From assembly GCA_043228905.1 (NCBI GenBank), contig JBHGNT010000001.1:2914001-2978000 (forward strand): a stretch of DNA of 64,000 bases. The letters are read 5' to 3'. Under the pieces are notes generated by a model, which worked only from the letters and a program-made list of their open reading frames with translations, did not search any database and had not been told where the DNA came from. Source of the DNA: Azolla caroliniana. Its lineage: Eukaryota > Polypodiophyta. Shown piece by piece: positions 23,248 through 34,379 of the stretch (position 1 is its first letter; each line of letters begins with the position of its first letter). The position numbers were made by a program, and so were the translations under genes.

Positions 23248-26200
23248 TCACTCAAGAAAATGCGGTTGAGAAGCAATTCGGGGAAGGTACACTAAGTCCA
23301 CATATGAGCCGCGAGATGCTACTGTGGGTGTTCCTGTTTCATTAGTACAGTTTTCTACCATTGGATCCCAACAAATATCCCTATCCTGAGTATTCGGCAA
23401 GTATCCATGTCTAAATTCAACTAGATCTTTGGGAGCTTTCTGAAGGCAGCATGGTTGTTCGCATGAATGTGAACCCGCATTTCCCACAATAGTCTCTTGA
23501 GTGTTAGTTCTTCCCAAGGAAACTGTATGAGCTGAAGGAGTGGGTGTGATTGGCTCACCAAGTAAATGTAATGACAGCGCATTAAGAGCTTGTTTCTCTG
23601 ATGCTTGTATCATCGGAGAAGCTGCTCTCTCCCATGCTAAAGAACCCTCCCTCAGATGCGAAGGTGAACTTGTCCATTGATTGGTCTGGAAGTGAACACT
23701 ACTTGCAGATGGAAATTGCCGAGTATAATCATTTTTACTTTGCAGAATCTGTCGGTCAACATGTAGAATCTCTCTCTTTGGTACCTCCTCTGTCTCACTG
23801 CTACTGCTACACTCAGTTGATCCCCTCATATCAATCACTGCAGAAACAAATTCATCAATAACAGAAACATAAATAGCAAACTTAATACTTAAGCAACAAA
23901 CCGAAGAGCACACTCAATACATAACAAACTAATATGCAGACTTCATACTTCATACACACATAAATGCAGAGGACAAGGGGCATCATATATGCACATGCCT
24001 GAGCTAGGAGATGCACTTGAAAACTGTAACTGAAAACCTCCTTGGGGGTGTTGAATTCTTGGAGGTCCTCCAAAATCACTGTGTTTCCGAAGTGTTTGTT
24101 GCATGGACTCACTTTGTAATCCTTCTAATGTAAACCTGCTCTCAACCATATGATGATGAGTAAGTTGTGAATCATTCTGTGGTCCTTGAACTGTATGATG
24201 GCCTTGGAAACTGTCGACGCTACATAAAGCATGCTGCAGATGATCATTCAACCCACTCATAGTTAACGACTGGACAGATGGATGGTCCGAAAGGACAGTC
24301 TGGTAATGCAGACTGTGTTGTCTATCGATTTGTATGTTACGATTGTCATAAAAGCATGAATCTACTATAACAAGGTTTTTCTCATGAAGTGCTTTAAGTC
24401 GCATATCACATTGCAAAAGCTTTTCAAAATGTCGATTGAGGACACCCACTGGAAATTGAACCGAGTGATGCCTAGAAATGCAACATCAGAACAAAGAAAA
24501 AACTCCTTAGATACAAACTTTGTAGGGGGTGTTTCGGTAGATATTTCAAATAAAAGAATAAAGGTATAAACCTGCAAATTGTGGCCTGCCCATCTGTGAA
24601 ATCTGATGTGGATTGCCACAATGTATGTTTTCTGGGTTGAGGATTTATTTCCCTAAAGAACAGTGGTGGTCTTGATAGCTGCAGAAAGAGAAAACATATA
24701 AATATAAAATATGATAATAATACACCTGAATAGATGTATTCATACACTACCTCAATGTCTAAAACTGCAGACTGGTCTTCTAGGAAGCTGGCTCTTAAAC
24801 CTGAAATGTCTGACCACTGCACTTCCATCTTACTCTTCAGACTGCTGTCCAATACTTCCCACACAAGCTTTCGTTTCGCATAGTAACATTTGGCTACCAG
24901 ATCTCCATCATATCTAGAGATACACTGTAATAAAGGAAAAACACTAAGGTAACACACCAGATAATTGTATGTATTGTGATGAAACGTTAAGGTAATACAC
25001 CAGATCTCCATTTTTGAAACACTTAAATCTAATATTGAAATACCTAAGGCAGAAAATGTAGCCAAGTTGCCATGTCAATCAAATTCACAGAAATTTAATA
25101 TATTTCTATAGCTTCTTTGTACATTCTATTAGAAGAACCTAAAATAAGAAACTCGAATAGTGGTTTAACAGCCTTCCTGATGGGTACAATGTGGGTAAGA
25201 ACGAAGGGAAGGAAAAATGTGGAGGCACAAGCACTATACTAAGGATTAATTAACTTCTTCCTTTCTGATCTGTGGAATTTCTGGAAGAAACGACCAAAAA
25301 AAGTAGAGTGACTTTATATGGATTAGTTAATGAAGTTGAACATAAAAATACTCGATATTCTGTTACACTCCTTGGGGATATTAGAACTCTATTGGCAGAA
25401 CTCAAATAATGCTTTGGTATGCCAACTCTACCTTCTTCTGATCACCTCTCTTGGCAGAACTCAAATAATGCTTCAGTATGCCAGCTCTACCACCTTCTGA
25501 TTTCTTTTGGCTGGCCAAATGGTATAGTATCCTATCCCTTTCTTGGAAATTTTGAGAACACATCTTGAGTCTTCTCATCCTTATGCATAATAGAGAAAGA
25601 CAAATAGCTACAGTCACTGCTTTTTTTAGCTTGGGTTGTCAATTACTAGTTCAGAAAGCACGTCCTGTGAAAACTTCTATAAATGAAGATTAGTTATGAT
25701 AAGAAGCAAATACATGCACAACATGAAACAGAGAAAGTAAATTATGCTACAATCTCTACAAGAACCTAAACTGCAAATGGAAAAAGAAAAATGCATCTCC
25801 CCTTCTCTATAACATCATTAAAATGAAGAGAAGGTCTGAGTGCAAAACACAGAAAACAAACTACAGACAAGTAGAAGACAAAAGACAAAACTAGCATACT
25901 TCAAAAACTACCATGTGGATAGAAGACATATCTCATGGAGGTTTAGACACGAACTATGGTTTGGTGCTGAGAGAGGCAAGGGGCTAAATGGGAGTTTTTC
26001 AGTCTTAGAATCTTGGAATGCTCTTCTTATAGAAAGAGCTTTGAGGCATAGTCCAATATACTGGCGCTTGTCCTTCTACCATGTAACCTACTTACTTCCA
26101 GCAGGTAAAGTTTTGTTTCTTAAATAAATAAAAACTACTTCCAGTGTTTGCTGCACATGCAGTGGCTTATTATCTAATAATTTAATGGATTATCTATGTT

Positions 26201-28054
26201 TATCCATCAGCAGTTCTATTAATCACAAGATAAAAAGTAGTTTTACAAAACCTGCAACTTCTCAGCCTACTATCAACAAGCAAAGATAATAAGGCCATTG
26301 TAAAGCAGGTATCTCATGTTGTCCACCAAGAGACTTCAAAAATATCCATCTTCAACTACAACATGGCGGAGTTACATTAACCAATATGTATCAGAAAAGT
26401 GTGAAACAGCAGGAAGAATGCTTTCCAATAGTAACTAAATTGCAGCTCAGAAAGTGCCAATGCAAACATAAGAAATCTGTAACAATGTTGAGATTTTTGA
26501 CCTTGACCTAAATTCAGTCTTTCAGTAACAAGCACCATCAGTTTCAACAAAAACCTGATGGACAGAGACACTATGAAGGAGAAGTCCTTGAGTCCTGCCT
26601 TAAAATGAATTCAATTAAGTTTCTCTATCATATTTCTTTGATCTTGTAGCTTTTATGCACATTGAGCAGAATCCTGCCATTCAGTGACAACATCGGTCAT
26701 TTCAAAAACGAACTGATTGTTAGCGCCACTGTGAAAAGTTTTGATCTCCTTGCCTTCCTCATTTCTAAAATGGATAATGAGTATGTCTCTACATGGTCTA
26801 GTAGTCATATCTCATCTTTGTCTTTCTTCAGGAATAGATAAATAATTATGCCCCATCCACATACTCAGAAGAATAAAATGAGAGATATGGAAACACAAAA
26901 AGAATAAAATGTTCTCAACCTCCAAGGAATTCTCATTAGAGAGAGATATGGAAGCACAAAAGAATCAAATGTTTTCAACCTCCAAGGAATTCTCATTAGA
27001 GATGAAAGTACAACATAGGAAACTGTCTTTACCTCCCATGTTCCAACACGTAGCTTTACAGCAGGGAAGTTAGCTGCTTTCAGTTTGTCTTTGTCAGAAG
27101 AAGAAGAATTGCCAGGTTTATCGATCTTTCCACCTTTGTCACAAACATCACCACCTTCATCCTCGTTATGTGAAAGCCTTCTCTGGATAAGGTCTAGCAA
27201 GGATGGACTTTTTCTTAGATTTAAACCCAGGGGACTCGGCTCATTAAGAAGATTGAGCTGGTTCGTAACATCAGTACTTTGAAATCTCTTCATCATGCAA
27301 CCATCTTCATCACCTAGATGGTCAGAAACATCCTTTTTTCCCACAGTTTCTTGTGGTGCAGAAAATAAAGGAACACTCTTCGTTTCTCTTTCTAGCATTG
27401 GATGTATCTGCAGAAATACAATATATCCAGCAGTTTAGCACTAGGAACCATGCTTTTTACGGCACCAGAAGTGTATGAAATCAGAAAGAGCTCAATAGAA
27501 TCTAAGTGTATGAAATCAGTAAGAGCTCAATAGAATCGATACGTAATACATAAAATCAATCAGAAGAACTCAGTCAGCAACAAGTGCATACTCTTCTCAG
27601 GCCAACAAAGATATGGAATGCACAAACTTTGACGGCAATATAAAGATCAACAAAGACATCAATGTTGATAATTCATACAGAAAAAAGAGAGAAAAAGATA
27701 AACATATCCAACCTGTACGTGCTGAAAAGTTATATCACCATCGTACTTTGGTCTTTTCAAGCTGGGAAGCTCACCACTGTCTGAACTGAAGCACATCTCA
27801 GTTTCAACTTTGGGGATCTTGGTCAGACTGTTTCCCACAGGAGCATAGATTTCTCTCTCAACAGGACGCTGAGCATTGAAATTAAATGACTTGTAACCAT
27901 CCCAGGAATCTGCAAGAACTGCTCCACGATAAGCCGAGTTGAATAGTGGAGGTTTGTCAGCATTTGTCGGATTCTTCATGTTTTTATATGATCCCATGGA
28001 GCTAGTAGGGGTGCTTTCTAGAGGTAATTTGAAGTGCCTATATGAATGATGCAT
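23248..28054 (-). CDS. plant protein with TRF2/HOY1-type PH-like domain, 686 aa, six coding exons
   Basis: Exons in transcription order: 28054-27713, 27407-27033, 24924-24751, 24678-24572, 24471-23999, 23837-23248. Phases match and total 687 codons with the stop. The N-terminal third is low-complexity, then comes LGLNLRKSPSLLDLIQRRL (about residues 170-190). The conserved core starts at KLRVGTWE (about 232) and continues with RYDGDLVAKCYYAKRKLVWEV, MEVQWSDI, PPLFFREINPQPRKHTLW, DFTDGQATIC and FPVGVLNRHFEKLLQCD (to about 355). The pattern of a PH-like fold, including KHTLWQ and HFEKL, is what I recall for the plant TRF2/HOY1 PH-like family. The C-terminal 330 residues are Ser/Gln-rich and unassigned. 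Exon 5 has no clear GT donor: GC at 23998 or a weak GT seven codons earlier both keep the frame. The AAT CTG before the first ATG is also in frame, so an upstream coding exon is possible. Function is not assigned here. Confidence 0.78.
25392..25509. repeat. 59-bp imperfect tandem duplication in intron 2
   Basis: TTGGCAGAACTCAAATAATG starts at 25392 and again at 25451, with matching flanks (TATGCCA/GCTCTACC). Confidence 0.8.
26881..27002. repeat. 61-bp tandem duplication in intron 2
   Basis: AGAGATATGGAA starts at 26881 and 26942; both units end in CCTCCAAGGAATTCTCATTA. It lies about 30 bases from the exon 2 donor. Confidence 0.85.
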
Positions 28055-28089
28055 CAGATTCTGACCAAAAAAAGATCATTTGAACAGCA

Positions 28090-29010
28090 GTATGAGATCC
28101 TGCAGAAACAAAAGAAAAAGAGTTATCATTGCAGAAGCAAAACTAAGGAAATCCTTATATTTGCTTTTGCAGTAGAAGGTGTTTTAGAAGCGAAAATCAA
28201 AGGAATCACCATAGGAAACCCTAATCAAGACCTTGTATCTATAGGATAAGGTATGCCAAAAAAGGCATCATAAAAAAACCTAGTTCATACCATACTTTTG
28301 AAGAATAAAAAAATGGAAGAAATTATCAACCTTAAACTTGCTTACGTAGCATAAAGTCTTGCACAAGAAAAACTGACGCAATCACGTAGAAACCCCTAAT
28401 CTAGACCTTAGTTTAGCAGGATAACAGGCGACAGATGCAAAAACCAAAGAATGCATTGTCACGCACCTTAATCTAAGTCTTAATTTTGTGATAAAAGGTG
28501 CTGCAGAAACGATAATTGAAACAATCTTCATTGGAGACCCCAATCTAGACTTTACATTAGAAACACAAGATTGTGGGGAGGGAAAATATAATAAAAAAAC
28601 TAATCTAGAGCTTGCTTTCTTTTGCAGCATGAGTTTGTGTAAAAGCAAAAATGGAAGAAGGCAATCATAAGAAACCTAATCTATTCCTCACTTTTGGAGT
28701 GTAAGGTCTTGCAAACGAAAGCATCAAAAGAACTCTAACCTAGAACTTGCTTTTGCAGTGTAAGATCTCAGAGAAGCAAAAAATAAATGGAATTTCCATC
28801 AAACCATAAGCCAGACCTTGCTTGTGCAACAGCAAAAATTGGAGGAATTGTCATATGAATGCTAACGTCGACTTGCTTTTGCATAATAAACAAGTAAGTT
28901 AACATAACAAGCTCTAATCTAGACCTTGATATTGCAGTCTAGGTTCTGCAGAATTAAGACAAGCAGAATCATCATAAGGAACTCTGACCTAGAAAAATGA
29001 CTCTTCTCAG
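28090..29010. repeat. degenerate tandem array, ~13 units of 50-77 bp, in the probable leader intron
   Basis: Variants of CCTAATCTAGACCTTGCTT recur near 28222, 28280, 28330, 28394, 28467, 28539, 28598, 28675, 28733, 28802, 28858, 28911 and 28979. Between them are TTTGCAGTGTAAGGTCTTGC and AGAAGCAAAAATGGAAGAA variants. Mean spacing is about 63 bases. Units are strongly diverged and of unequal length. The array lies between the first recognised coding exon and the candidate first exon of the TRF2/HOY1-like gene. Confidence 0.75.
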
Positions 29011-29299
29011 ACGCAGCAGACCATACCAAACCCTATGTTAGACAATAAACAAATCAGACCATGTACAATCCCTAATCCAAAACACAACCCATGGAGAACC
29101 CTAACCTCAATTGGAAACGCATTCAGAACCTGCGAGAGACCTCCAAACAGGCAGTTTGGTGGAGATTACAGGCTGATGTAGTGAAAGGCGGCCGTGGAGG
29201 AAGTTCTAATTGGACAGAGAAAGAAGGAAATCCTAACTTAATCACTGAAAACAAAAATATTAAAGTTCAACTTTTAACTTCGCTTGGCTCTCGGTGTCC

Positions 29300-29810
29300 A
29301 GGTTAATTTTCTCTCTAACTCGCTCTCAGTTTTCACCTTGATTCTTTTTGCTACTGACTTCCCTTCTTCGTTCTACGTTCTTCCTTCGACAACTGACAGA
29401 TCCTTTCTCAGCGTGCAACTCAGGTCTCTTTCCTACAGCTCCAATTCCTACAGCTCCGAGAAGTATGTATCTGCGTCTTGATCTCTCGGGTCTGGATCTC
29501 AATTCATTATTCCTCTGAACTGATTCCTTGTTCTCCTCATCGCTCTTTTGCGAATATCTCTATTTATCTTATCTTTTTTGATCCCGCTTTTCTTTACCTT
29601 CAACTACTCCGCTCCTTCTGTTTTCTTTTTACCTGTTTCTCCTTCACCTTCTTCACCTTCATCTTCTTCACCTGCGCCCGAAATTCTCCATCTCCGCCTT
29701 GACCTAAGCCTTCGGCTTCTTCTTCCACTTCTTCTGCTTCTGCTGCTTTTTTGTGTTCGAAAGATTCTGCACACTGTGTGTGTGTGTGTGTGGTGTTGTG
29801 CGTACCGAAC

Positions 29811-29863
<53 letters not shown>

Positions 29864-29953
29864 ACGCACAGAAAAAAAGCAAGAAAGAGAGCTTCTCTGC
29901 AAAAATCTGGACTTCCGTATAAGTACTATTGCACGTGTCCATGCTGACGTCAC
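29300..29953 (-). other. candidate promoter/leader exon of the TRF2/HOY1-like gene
   Basis: On the minus strand this is a CT-rich, then purine-rich stretch without AT-rich spacer character. A possible donor (AACAG then GTAAAA) lies at about 29633/29632. A GA/CT microsatellite and a GT run sit in it. Reading it as a leader exon is inference from position, composition and the acceptor at 28061. Confidence 0.35.
29813..29863. repeat. (GA)n microsatellite
   Basis: About 25 GA units with one AA interruption. Frames through it give Arg-Glu or Ser-Leu runs that are not genes. Confidence 0.9.
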
Positions 29954-30049
29954 GTCCCCGTGTGGTCCCGACTCCCCCCGGCCCTCTCCGCTTTCACACC
30001 TGTCCTCCCCAGACCCACGTCGCCCCGCGTTTTATTTTTTTATTCACTG

Positions 30050-33000
30050 GTAAAACAAAAAAAAAACCTCGTAACCTAAATTTGGCTACCGCATTCCCTT
30101 ATTTTAATATACCACTCTAAATTTGGCTGCGAACCATAAAATAATTATTATAATCTCTAAATCTGGTCCAACCTCGTAATTATGCAATAATTTGACTGAT
30201 TGCTACTATCGATATATTTTATCGTCTCTGCCATTTATTTAGACAATTAGACAATAATAATTAAGCCTCTATTTTTGTTTCCAAAACCTCAAACCTCCCG
30301 ATTTTTAGTGAGCTATTAGAAGAAATAAAATCAAGGATTGGACGCCGACAAATAATGCCAACATTTTAAATTTGTTGGCTACACATTTATAAGTCTTTAC
30401 CTTTCCGAGGCTCTTGCTCTCAAATCAAAGATTCTGGATTCTTGCAGTAAATTGGAATATATTTATCCCTTCGATTCCGAGATGGAATCTCTGTGTGGAT
30501 CTGGAAACCTTAGAGTGTTTATTGTTCCAAATTTAAAACTCGATTTTTGTTTCCGACATGGATTCTTAAGATGTTTAATGGAAGACGATCGGTGGTCATT
30601 TCAAGTCTCTTGAGCTGATTTCCGAGCAACACCACGTTCCACTGAACTTAAAACCAGTAGGCTTGAGATTATTTATACCTTTGATTTCAAACTTTCGAAA
30701 GTGACCAACATTGTTCTCGATCTTGCATGGTTTTAGCCTTGCACACCCTTTGCCAAATGATGCTTAAATAAACACCACGTACATCAATATTGAAGCAAGT
30801 TTCATCAATGAAAATTGACCGTGGTGGTAGAGACCCATGCACACGTTATCAAACAAACATACATGTCTAGAAGCATCGCTTTGGACGCACATAGAAATAC
30901 ACAAGTAGACAACACTAAAATCCAACCACACTACATTGCGTCTGGGGCTTGCCACCTGCTATGCACCATGAGCTTGCAAGACATTATGTCAAATCACAAC
31001 AATGATGCATTTACGAACTCATAACTAGAGCGATAAAGGGATTAACAACTTTGACAAATGCTCTAAATATCACGTGACATTCACAAAAAAGGCACAACTA
31101 TTCCCACCTTAAAATATAGGTTTTGCACAAAGGTTTCAAACTAGGATTCTCAAAACATTAGGTTGCCTATACAACGGTAGACTCCAACAACTATTTTAAA
31201 TCTCCTCTCTTTGTCGACATAAACTAACACAAGAAGGCCAAAAAAACAAATTGTTTTCCTCCTTTAACACCCTCCTCAATTTTGTTACCATTCATTGTCG
31301 TTGCAAGGGTTATGTCATGGAAGGCTAGGCTTAGCGTTTTGTGAACTTGACACAAGGGTAGCCTCTCAATGTTGAGCTTGACAAAATTTAATCACGCACA
31401 CATTGGTTGTTTAGAAAGCTCATTGGAAATCACTCTCTCTACCTTTGTGGTTATGATTGAGGCAACATCGTGCATTTATCGTTACATTTTCTTTTACCTT
31501 ACCTTGGTGTATCAAGGACGTTGAAGAATGTGTATTTGGACATGCATTAGAAAGGCACATTCTAATATTCAATATTCTTATAGTATGATTGAAAAACAAA
31601 CATCTTAAAGACATAATTGGAGATGTATGTTTTTGAAAGTCGGTTTTTTTTATGATTCTTACATGTTGATGGTATGTCTCTTTAAAGCCTTCCCTAACCT
31701 CATGGCCATTTTTTGTTTCTTTCCACTCTTGCACACCACCCATTGTATTTGGCAAGTTGATATAATAGTCCAATTTTTGTGTTGAAATTTGCATGGTCAT
31801 CACTTTTGATGCATATGATATTGGGCCACAATTTTGGTAAGTGTCAACCTATTCTAAATTTTTATACAAAACAAGCTGGCAAAACTCATGCCTAAAATAT
31901 TACATAAACATGCATATAAAACTCCAAGAAATCATCTAGGAAAAATACACAAAGGCCCCCCTCATTCAAACAAACATATGAATGTGTCTACACTCATTTG
32001 AAGTTCGAATGTACATAACAAAAGAAAATTAACCATTAAATCATAGTGTTGGTATTGTCTTACATAACATTGACAATTGGATGTTAAATCAATAGACAAC
32101 ATACTCTCTTGTAAAGATTCTACTTTATATGGTCTAGGTTGAAGAATATAGGTATGGATGCTCAATGCAAACGCTTTCATGTTTAAATTTTATATTGTCT
32201 ACTTTTATATTCATGTTTCTGGTTTAAGTTCATGTTTTTGTTTTAAAGTACAGTGATCATGACAGTGATGCCATATTGAGCAAATTATTTGTCCTTTAGC
32301 ATAGGTTGATTGTGTCATGGAGAATTCTTATGTTGTCATGATTAAACGATGATCCTCCAAACTTGATCGTGATTGCATATTATAAATTCACACATTGCTC
32401 TAGAGATCACCGATAAGCACCATTAATGTCAACGACATATTTGTTGAATATCCTTAGGTCAAGAACATTGAATGCGAGATTTGGGAAATTGTTATTCTCT
32501 CAATTGTCTATCTTCATTAGTTATCCCTCAAAATACTTTGTATCATTTCCTACTTACAATGTATTTTTTACTACTACAATAAATTGATAAGACTTTGACT
32601 TTTAAGGGTGTATCTAAAACCTAACTAGCAACTTGATGTACAATCCCATGGTCTCTTGCCTAACACATGTTTCTATTTGTATTGATTTCTTAGTCCAATT
32701 GCAAAGTTTCATAAAGATATTTTTGGGAAAAAAATAAAGTTTCATAAAGATAATGAGAGATTTATGATATGGAACGAGACCTTCGATCACTGGAATGATT
32801 TAATAGTCTTGAGAATAAAGCCTAAACCCATACACCAATGTCAAATTTTGATGGACGTCCCTTTTTTTTCTTATAACAATAAACTTTATGCAGTTTATGT
32901 TGTTCAATATTTTCTTTCATTTAGATATCATATATCCTATGTCTCCAAATTGATGCAGAACTCTATACAAATTATGTCAATTGATGGGCATAATTTTTAA

Positions 33001-33340
33001 GAGCATGTTCTGGAGGCTAAAATGCCCCAAAACTAGCACAAAAGCATGCCAAAATTTCATGCTACATTCAATAAATGAGATTTCACATAAAATATCAAAC
33101 TTTGCGAAATTTTCTAGGTTTTTACAACAAGAACTCACATTGCCACATGCATTGTGCTTTGGTTGCAAGTTACTTGTCTAATTATAGCATCAGGTACATT
33201 GTTTTGTTTTCCATGCTCGGTCGATGATGTTAGAGTTACATGCGATCACTAGGTCTAGAACACATCATGATGTACAAATGTGTCATGTTAGATTTTTGCG
33301 GTGGCAAAATAGGAGGAAACTCCATTTTGTGAACATGCAA
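30050..33340. other. AT-rich spacer
   Basis: No coding exon, RNA gene or transposon motif recognised on either strand. Confidence 0.45.
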
Positions 33341-33357
33341 AAATGAGTTGCATTTTT

Positions 33358-33554
33358 GTTTATGAGTCCATTTGTGTTATAATTAGCTATGAATGTATTG
33401 CAAGGGCAATATTAGGTTCATTGTTTATGAGTCCATTTGTGCTATAATTAGGTACAAATGTATCACAAAGGGCAATACTAGGTTCATTGTTTATGAGTTC
33501 ATTTGTATTATAATTAGGTACAAATGTATCGCAAGGGCAATACAAGGTTCATCA
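33358..33554. repeat. three tandem ~65-bp units
   Basis: GTTTATGAGT starts at 33358, 33423 and 33489; each unit continues CATTTGT..TATAATTAG and ends near GGGCAATA..AGGTTCAT. Confidence 0.85.
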
Positions 33555-33731
33555 TTTTATTGTTTTTTGTAGTAGACCTACATTGTTTTTATACTTACTC
33601 TCCCTCCCTCTCCCTCTCCCTCTCTCTCTCTCTTTGGTGAAAACACACAATTATATTAATAAATGTGTGCGAAAAACACTACTTACAATACGCGTGACAA
33701 TGGAGTATGGTCACACACTAACCACACTACA

Positions 33732-34203
33732 CTACATGGGCAGTGGAACATGTTGAATTGCCAATAGGCAAGACGAACACTCCACCGAGGAAAGAATTTC
33801 CACTTGTTCCAATAAAGAAAATTGCCACATTAGTACTCCCTTCAACATTCGTAGATATGCTTTCACTCCATGTCTACCATCGAATACAAAAGCGTTGCGC
33901 ATGTTCCAATTATGACGCAATCCCCAATATCTTAGAAATAGGAAAACAATCTCCATCTCTGATTTTGGGTCACCCTGTGTAAATTGTGCAAACACCCATT
34001 GTCTAGGTGTCAAATAACTCCGTGATAAAACTTGCCAAATTTGAGAAATGTAACTCCAAATTTGGCAAGCAATTGGACATTGTATAAATCGATCAGTACT
34101 ATCTTCTATCTGAACTGTGCAAAAGAAGCAGGTACCCGTTGCTAGTCCATGACGCTTTAAAGCTAATCCCAAAGGCAATCCTCCGATCAAAACTCTCCAA
34201 ATG

Positions 34204-34207
<4 letters not shown>
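33732..34207 (-). pseudogene. LINE ORF2 C-terminal fragment with zf-RVT-like domain
   Basis: An open stretch of about 150 codons reads IGGLPLGLALKRHGLATG, then CFFC, EDSTDRFIQCPIACQIW and WVFAQF. That Cys/His layout after a GLPLG..L..RG motif is typical of the zinc-binding domain at the end of plant LINE reverse transcriptases. The upstream (higher-coordinate) side ends abruptly at a CT microsatellite (34209-34236), so only the tail of the element remains. Confidence 0.65.
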
Positions 34208-34239
<32 letters not shown>

Positions 34240-34307
34240 GTAGTTAGTGTATCCTAGTGGTAAGTTGTTAGACTATACAAGTTACATGTTTTTCCTTAAC
34301 CATTTTG

Positions 34308-34374
34308 GAAAGTAGGGGCTGAACGCATGACCTTCTAGTCTCCTTGGACAACCTTACTAATTGAGCTACAACCA
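34308..34374 (-). repeat. tRNA-derived SINE-like element
   Basis: The minus strand reads GGTTGTAGCTCAATTAG (A box TAGCTCAATTAG at 34368-34357), a middle part GGAGACTAGAAGGTC, then GCGTTCAGCCC (B box-like, 34326-34316). Box order and spacing fit a tRNA-like head, but the stems pair poorly, so it is not a working tRNA gene. It shares its middle and end with the fragment at 15261-15312. Confidence 0.42.
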
Positions 34375-34379
34375 TTTGG

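Noticed and set aside
29600-29953. Several overlapping frames rich in Ser-Leu or Arg-Glu
   Set aside because: They are translations of the GA/CT repeat and lack any domain; the region reads better as a leader or promoter.
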